The notes below the pieces were generated by a model that saw only the letters and a list, made by a program, of their open reading frames with translations, ran no database searches and had not been told where the DNA came from. From Ipomoea triloba (taxonomy: Eukaryota; Streptophyta; Magnoliopsida; Solanales; Convolvulaceae), in contig NC_044917.1 in NCBI RefSeq assembly GCF_003576645.1, forward strand, positions 12,161,080-12,225,079: 64,000 bases of DNA, given 5' to 3'. Shown one piece after another: positions 57,266 to 64,000 of this stretch. Every line of letters begins with the position of its first letter. Within the stretch, counting starts at the first letter, position 1. Position numbers and translations under genes: made by a program.

Positions 57266-59748
57266 TGTAACACCCGGTAATTTCGTTCAAGCCTTGAGAC
57301 CGGTAATTAATTCTACCGTGTAATTTATTTAATTTAATTGTGCTTCGTTCTTCTAATTGATATATATATATATATATATATATATATTTCTTATTCCGGA
57401 ATTAATTATTTATTCTAAGGCCCAATTCTTGATTTAATTACTATAAGGAATTTCTTTAAGTTGGATATTTATATTTCTTATAAGTAAGAATATTTTGTAA
57501 TGGCCCAATTTATTTATTCTTGAAGGATCAATTCCCTACTTACTAGTATTGTAATAAATAATGTAAGACCCATTCTTTATAAGGACCCATTATTTAATCT
57601 ACTTACCCTAATATAATACATACCCTATGTATGTAATGATTTTACCTATCCATATAAAAGGGCTTGTATTAACCCTTCCTACTCTTTTTTCATTTCCCTG
57701 CAAAACATTTCCTTCCTACCCTATCATTCCTAAGAACCCTACAATATACATTATCCTCTATTCTTCAAGATTCAAGACCAAGATTGCTCCTTTAGGATTT
57801 CTAAGGCTTGGGTAAGTGTTTATCTTTAGGAATATGCCTTCTATCATCTTATTTTCATGATCTTTCTATAAGTTCTTATGGTGTTCTTTTGGGATCTTTC
57901 TTTGGGAAAAAGATGATCAAGTGGGTGGGAGTGGCTTGTGAAGGAGAAGGAGTTTGCTTGGTTTGAAGTGTGCTACAAGAGGTAACCATCATGTCCACTA
58001 AAACCTATTTTACACTCTTGATCTATGCATAATACTTGGTGATTTGGAATCCTGTGGAAATTTGTTGGTTTAGCCTTTGTTCTTGATAATATGTGATCTA
58101 TTTTGATGGATTATTGAACTTGTGTTCTTGATCCTTTGCATCTTGATGAGTATGAACACTTATTGTTATGGATTCCATGTTTATTTGGCTTCTGAGATAT
58201 GTATTCTGGGCAATCTGATCATGTTTTTGCATTCTGGACTGAATATTTCGTGTTCTGATCTGAGTCTGGGAGTTGTGTGTTGGGTTTGCTCTTGCGGTGC
58301 ACCCTAGCTGTATAATGTGTCCCGCTGGAGTCTTCTGCAAGAGTGTAGCAGTGAGGGTTGGCGGAGGAGGGCCTTCCGCCAAGGGGGTCCGTGTCCTTCT
58401 TGCGGAGGAGAGTGGTGGAGGGGGCAGTTCCGCCACTGAGTTCCGCTAGTTCATCGGGAATTCTGGTTCCAGTGGCTATTTTGTGATCTGTTGTCTTGTT
58501 GATTCCTCTCTGATTCTGGAACTTGTTTGGATGTTTGTTGAGTATTTCACCTTTGTTCTGAAGTTGTGTTATTCATGTCTTTTGATTCATTCTCTTGGTC
58601 TATTGGTTGGTTGATCCTTGGTTATATTCTATGAGTGTATGTTGTGTTCATAATCTGAGATGACCACTATTGGTGGATAATTCTTGGGGTTGAGTCTGAG
58701 GTTGGATGTGGAGTTATGAATCTCTAAGTATCTTTTGGGTTGATGAGGGTGAGCTAACTGTTGGCAACCTTTGCCTTTGTGTAACTAATTGTGGGTTTTC
58801 GCCTCTGTGGTAATGGGCATCATTTGCCTCTATGGTTGGGCTTTCGCCTCTGTGGTAATGGGTATCATTTGTCTCTGTGGTTGGGCTTTCGCCTCTGTGG
58901 TTGGGCTTATTGCCTCTGTGGAACTAACTGTGGGCATCATTTGCCTTTATGGTTGGGCTTTATGCCTCTGTGTACTAACTTTGGTTTGGTGGTTGGTATG
59001 AGGGATAGTATTGTAGTTGGAGGGTATGGTTTGGTGCTTATCTTTGGCATGAGGTTTGTTTGGTTCTTTATGGTCCTTTGGTTGAGTTGTATCTCATTGT
59101 TATCCGTTATTCCTTGATATATTGTTGTTGGTGGTCTCTTTGTGAGTAATCTGTTGAGGTTATGATTCAGTTGGTATTCCATTATAGACTTGTTGTCTCA
59201 TACCTCTGTTGGATATTGGAATTGTGGAAGGTATCCTTGGTTTGATAATTCATTTAGCTTGTTGTTGTTGAGTATCCGTTTTAACTAAAGAACAGTTCGT
59301 TGGTGTGTATATTGTATATGGGTGCGTAAACCTATTTACAAGCTTATTATACTATGTATGTTTCTCATGAGTGTGAGTGGTGGTTGCTTAGCAGTCTTTT
59401 GCTAATGGTTTCTTACATGTTTTCCAAGTATGGAGTAGTCTAAGCCGAGAGCGCACTAGAGCTATGTTATGCTTGCTTAGACTAGATGATGTTTTAGACT
59501 CCTTTCTGGGCCTGCGTGCCTTTGTTTTGGATTATTTACCTTGACTAGTTTTGTTACAGTTATGTTTGAGGATTTTATGTTTTGTTTTCTTGGATAGCCT
59601 ATGCATCTAGGCTGTATTTTACCTAGATGTGGCATGATACCCCTTAAGTTATAAATCGATTCCGCTATGTTGTGTTTGGTAGTTGAGATAGGCAGCTTTT
59701 ATGTTTAAAGTTTAGCTATCTCAGCTTGTGAAAAGTTAGGGTGTCACA
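57266..59748 (+). mobile_element. Gypsy-type solo LTR, about 2.48 kb
   Basis: It begins TGTAACACCCGG and ends GGGTGTCACA, the TG...CA termini with 'aacaccc' and 'gggtgt' wording common in plant Gypsy LTRs. A TATA box (ATATAAAA, about 57652) lies in the first fifth, as expected for U3. No internal coding region or second LTR is adjacent, so it is called a solo LTR. The flanking pentamers CTTGC and GCGGC do not match, so the target duplication is not proven. Confidence 0.65.
58787..58980 (+). repeat. Minisatellite inside the solo LTR
   Basis: Units of about 22-46 bp built from 'tttcgcctctgtgg', 'taatgggcatcatttgcctc' and 'tatggttgggc'. About five irregular copies. Confidence 0.85.
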
Positions 59749-59839
59749 GCGGCTGCCATAGGTTCCTCGCCTTATTTCTCTTTATTCCTTTTCCATATGC
59801 CCTTTCCTAATCATGTGTTTTTACATGGAACAACGACTC

Positions 59840-61243
59840 CGAGGATTCTTCCAAAGAGGCCGCCGTGAAAGTTGGTGCGGTTATCCAAGATGCCCCCGTT
59901 CAAGTCTCCCCCTCCTCCTCTAACTGCCAAGATTTAGCCAACGAGATAGCCGACTACCGAGCCAGCTACCAAGTTCGCCTGAAATCTTGAGCTTCTACCG
60001 CCAGTATGGGCAAGGCCTGGGCCTCTAGCTCCACTTCTACACTGTCACCTTCTCTGACAACTCTCCATCCCCCAGGTCCCTTAGTTATTGGGGTAAGCCC
60101 AACTGCCAATGTTGTTATCTCTCCCAGCCAACTACCTCGCTGCCAAACCACTGGCTCCAAGCGGTCTTCTGAGTCGACCCCCGCCACTGCCTCCAAGAAA
60201 ATCAAGCTTGGCGTGGAGGCTATTTCTGACGACGGCGTCGTCAAAGGGAAGTTTCATGTCTTCAACTGGTTGGAGCATGTGATCTTCCCCAAGGATCAAA
60301 AGTCTTTGTAGGACACCGACCCCGTCTGGCTGCTCAAGTATGTTGCCTACCACAACTACTGAGTAATCATCCTCTCTTCTCATATCCTTTCTTCATTCAT
60401 TCGGTCTAACCCCATTACTTTTAGGCACAAATGGCTCATGCCGAGCTTCGCAACAAGCTCAAGCCACTGATGGCGGACTTTGAGTTCCTCAAGTCGGTCA
60501 AAGCTGCCCATGCTAAGGAGCTAAACGAGTTGGGCCTCAAGGTTACCAAGTTAGAGACTGCTTTGGAGATAGAGCGCAAAAATGCCGAGCATTTGGTGCT
60601 TGAGAGGATAACCGCTTGCCAAGCTGCGCTGGTCGAGTATAAGGGCTCGAATTCTTTTCATGAGGAGGCGATGGCCCGAGCTCACTTGCATTTAAGGGAG
60701 CAGGCTAAGAAATGTCTTGACACTCCGGAGGAGAAGCCGTTCTAGATCAACATTGGGGAGGATGAGTACCATGCTGGCTACCAAGATGCACAGAAGGAGA
60801 TCTATGGGGCTCTTCAGTCTCAAGATCCATCTTTTACTCCTGAGGAGAGAGGTCTTCCCGCTTGGCTGGCCGACTATGTGCCTAGGTCAGACATTCCAGC
60901 TACCCCCACACGCAACTAGGGGGCCGAGGACACAGAAAGAGTCACCTCGGGGAGCATAGACGGTACTGAGATCCCAATGGATTTTGCTTACTTGGTCTCG
61001 GCTACTAGTCTTGCTGCTTTGGTTGGTATGGATTGTGCCCCAGTTCACGATCTTACAAATGTGGGCCAAGGGGCCACGATTGTCTTGGAGGAGGAGGATC
61101 AGTTGGTTCCTCTTCAGCTCAACCGTCGCCGCCACGAGAACTCGGATCGTTCCACGCATACATTGCCCCTATATAAAGTTGTCGGGCCCATGCCTTCTGC
61201 GAGCCAGCTGAATCTCTACCCACCGGCCCTCCAACAATCATGT
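59840..61243 (+). pseudogene. Continuation of the gypsy-type domain gene: linker, coiled coil, tail
   Basis: Exon-like frames follow: 59845-59990 (ends in a stop after 'YRASYQVRLKS'), 60006-60311, 60431-60745 and 60969-61243. The frame at 60431 is a clear coiled coil with heptad-like 'LKSVKAAHAKELNELGLKVT' and 'LETALEIERKNAEHLVLERI'. Such a coiled coil follows the PF04195 domain in related plant ORFs. A stop (60309) follows 'PKDQKS' and another (60742) follows 'TPEEKPF'. A CTTTTAG acceptor precedes 60425. Together with 56455-57245 it forms one dead gene. Confidence 0.65.
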
Positions 61244-62320
61244 TGATGACATTCTTATGCTTCCATTTGACCTCCTCCTCTTCTATGGCAGACTATTTTC
61301 CCTTGTCATGACTACCCTCACCGGATTGATCAAGGTTCCTACGTTGCCACGGTAGACGCCTACGCCATTGATTTGTAGGGACTGGCGCATATTTCCATAT
61401 AATCGCCTCCATTTCATGCTTCAGGAAGGCGCATTCCTCGGTTGAATGAGTGTTCGATCTATGTAATCGACAATACTTGTCGATTCCCGATCCTTGACCT
61501 ATTATCTTGGGTCGGTCACTCGGTCGTAACTTAGGCGGTATAGGTAGAGCCTATACTTCTTGAATCACAGAAGGCGATTATTGCCGAAACGGTGGAATAC
61601 CAGATCTTTCAGGGTTTCGACCTATTTTTGGTCGGCCGAGCCGGGTTTTATCAAATCTTCCCGCTTGGGGCTCCTTAACTCGTGGCTTTTTGGGTTGGGA
61701 CGACCCTTCTTTAATTTTATTCTCTTCTGTTTGACTGCATCTTCCATGTCCACATGTCGATTAGCTATCTGGATTGCATTAGCATAAGAAGTCGGCCAAT
61801 CAGTGTGTAGGTTAGTATAGAGCATTGCCAGCCTCAAAGACTCCTTAAATAGGATTAATAGAGTATTATAGTCTAGATCATCTACCGACTGGGCTCCCAT
61901 CTACTTTCCATACGGTGCCCATAAAATCTGTAATTAATCCCTGCGTGCTAACTGCCTAATCTGCACGGTCATTTCACTCGTCTCACCAGAAGCGGGCTTC
62001 CGACTTCTTTCCCTCTCTGCCTACTCGGGCTCGCCCTTCCTAACATTGTAATTCATGATGCCAACAAAGGTAATCAGCACAATGTATCCAAATTGTCTTG
62101 ATAGAAGCAACAATGCAGTTCATCTTTCAATATCCCCGTTTTCCAGCACTCTTGTCCAGGAGTTGGTGAGTTCGAATTCCTCTTCTTCCTTATCCGCTGA
62201 CTCATGTGGAACACTTGGCTCGATCCATGTTACTTTAGCCTTCCCGGTTCACCGAGCAGTTTGTCTTCCTGCTTGACCAACTTGCCCCTTGCTGAGCCGA
62301 CTCTAGCTCCTAGTCGGCCT
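61240..62320 (-). pseudogene. Ty3/Gypsy gag remnant
   Basis: On the minus strand the gag core ('FKESLRLAMLYTNLHTDWPT', 'SYANAIQIANRHVDMEDAV') lies at 61900-61700. It is followed by a C-terminal metal-binding-like block 'YCRLHRSNTHSTEECAFLKH' at about 61465-61405. It faces the plus-strand gypsy-type gene tail by tail. Frames are interrupted by stops on both sides. Confidence 0.75.
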
Positions 62321-62324
62321 TTCT

Positions 62325-62690
62325 TTTATTTGGTCTTACTGCCTTGATCCATCTTCGATCGGTCACGCCTTTACTTCTGAGTACTGGATCTGCCATTTCC
62401 CCATCATCTAGTCCCTCACTTTCCAAAGTTACGTGAAGCACGACTTTAGAAACTAACTCGACTTACTTTCTAGCCTGGCTTTTTGGCATCGCTACCCTGG
62501 TTTTTTCGGACTGATTATTTTCGCAATTTGAACTTGATCAAGCTTTTTTGCTTTCACTCTACTACCGTCGTGACTGTTTATCAACCTCTCCCAATGGGAT
62601 TTCCAAGGTTGCTCCTTCCACACTTCTAATCTCACGTCTAATCACATGCCATGAATTCTCTTTCCTTATATAAATAGAGTAATATTATAA
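62325..62690 (-). repeat. Gypsy-related repeat, copy B
   Basis: Same blocks, in the same order and orientation, as 53195-53560. It adjoins the gag remnant on that gag's upstream side. The two copies are 9.1 kb apart. Whether they are LTRs or leader pieces is open. Confidence 0.7.
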
Positions 62691-62776
62691 AACAAAAATA
62701 TTAAAATTATTTCAAAAATAAACCACCTTCTCTTTAATAAATAACATAGTTATTATCATATGAAAACCAAATAGGT

Positions 62777-63600
62777 CGGGGTGAGGGTTAACGGTTAGTG
62801 CATGCGGTGTTTCTTGTGTTTGCACACAGCTATTATGTTAGGGTTGGTTTGCTATGGTTGTAGTATTGACTGCAGGGTGTATGCATTTGTTAGTATGCTG
62901 TTGGTTAATGGTTACTAGCTATTACTTTAATTTGTGCTTGAAGTTTTCTGGTATTGAGTCCACTACTTTAAATCATGATGGAATTAATATAATTAGGTGT
63001 GTGCAACAACGTGGACCGATGTGTGCACGTATCTGCTAGTTGAATGGTTTTCTGGCTCATGCAAACCCGTTATTTGTGTGGGTGTGTGCATGTATGTGTG
63101 GTACTATGTGTAGAAAACGTCGTATATTGGGTTGGGGTGAGGGTTGACGGTTGGTCTATGCGGTGCTTCTTGTGTTTGCACACGCCTGTTATGTTAGGGT
63201 TCGTTTCCTTTGGTTGTAGTATTGGATGCTATGTATATTTATTTGTTAGTGTGCTATTGGTTAATGGTTACTACTATGATTTTGTGTTTGAAGTTTTCTA
63301 GTATTGACTCCACGACTTTAATTCATGATAGAATTAGTATAATTAGGTGTGTGCAACAACGTGGTCCGGTGTGTGAAGTATGTGTTAGTTGTTTGGTTTT
63401 TGGGCGGATGCAAACCTGTGATTGGTGTGGGGTGTGTGCGCGTATGTGTGGTACTGTGTGTAGAAAACATCGTCTATTGGGTTGGGGTGAGGGTTGACAG
63501 TTGGTGGATGCGGTGCTTCTTGTGTTTGTGCACGCCTGTTATGTTAGGGTTGGTTTGCTATGGTTGTAGTATTGACTGCAAGGTGTATTCATTTGTTTTT
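62777..63600 (+). repeat. ~353-bp tandem repeat, about 2.3 copies
   Basis: 'ggggtgagggtt' occurs at 62778, 63134 and 63484 (spacings 356 and 350 bp). Each copy continues with 'gcggtg.ttcttgtgtttg', 'tatgttagggtt', 'gtgtgtgcaacaacgtgg' and 'gtgtagaaaac'. The third copy ends near 63600. Coding-looking frames on it are by-products of the repeat. Confidence 0.9.
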
Positions 63601-63946
63601 GTGTGTGTGTGTGTGATATACATACATATAGAAGTTGTATTCTACAACCAATTGTATAGACGTCAGTATTTTCTTACAACCAATGTCTATTGTATTTTTC
63701 TTAAAAAATAAAGGGAATATAACATCCATTTTGACCGAAACTAACATTGTACCACACATACCAAAAATTACTTATACATCGGTTTGTATAAATCGACGTA
63801 TAATACACACACACATACATATATACATATTTTTTTAGATTGAGGATATAACATCAGTTCCAAATCGACGTTATATCATACATTGAATTGACGTAGTACG
63901 TATATAAAGTTTTTTCATGAAATACTTATACGCCGATTTGCATAAA

Positions 63947-63950
<4 letters not shown>

Positions 63951-64000
<50 letters not shown>
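63951..64000. repeat. (AT)n run at the window end
   Basis: Continuous AT repeat reaching the last base; it continues beyond the window. Confidence 0.95.

Noticed and set aside
58098..58436. 112-codon minus-strand frame in the solo LTR
   Set aside because: It lies antisense within LTR sequence and shows no domain.
63044..63711. Several cysteine- and valine-rich frames
   Set aside because: They are produced by the 353-bp tandem repeat in different phases, with no family match.

Overview
This is a plant nuclear DNA window. It is AT-rich, holds one well-preserved R2R3-MYB gene with plant intron positions, and is otherwise filled with plant transposable elements: Copia and Gypsy pieces, LINEs, tRNA-derived SINEs, Helitrons, and Harbinger, hAT and Mutator-like MITEs. 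The MYB type and the repeat classes suggest a eudicot; I cannot name the species from sequence alone. There are five N-containing gaps (24216, 36985-37008, 43609-43633, 47666-47820, 56336). Three of them lie in long C, G or T runs, so the assembly around them is doubtful.

Layout. 0-1.2 kb: retroelement-like non-coding repeat. 2.9-5.4 kb: a Helitron-like segment with five tandem ~250-bp units carrying a Helitron-type 5' end, a decayed PIF1-type helicase tail, then a 219-bp repeat. 6.5-7.5 kb: two adjacent Mutator-like MITEs. 7.4-10.6 kb: decayed Copia element on the minus strand. 12.6-14.9 kb: a MITE with a 10-bp target duplication, then a seven-copy ~265-bp tandem array. 17.3-19.7 kb: the MYB gene (three exons, 330 residues). 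20.6-22.1 kb: Tourist-like MITE and Copia remnant. 22.3-26.3 kb: a large inverted duplication joined by a C-run/N/G-run. 26.3-34.8 kb: MITEs, LINE tail, SINEs and a minus-strand Helitron. 37.4-41.1 kb: LINE RT remnant and a second broken Copia element. 41.2-44.1 kb: a 2.9-kb Harbinger element keeping its Myb/SANT ORF but no visible transposase, inserted into a LINE. 46.2-47.1 kb: an almost perfect 924-bp palindrome. 50-53 kb: nested MITEs. 53.2-62.7 kb: Gypsy-type remnants with a 2.5-kb solo LTR. 62.8-63.6 kb: a 353-bp tandem repeat.

Only the MYB gene looks like a functional host gene. The Harbinger ORF is intact but belongs to a transposon. The other coding traces are broken transposon genes. 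Several insertion events can be read directly from target-site duplications (9-10 bp for Mutator-like, 8 bp for hAT-like, TAA/TTA for Harbinger-like elements), so parts of the insertion history can be ordered.
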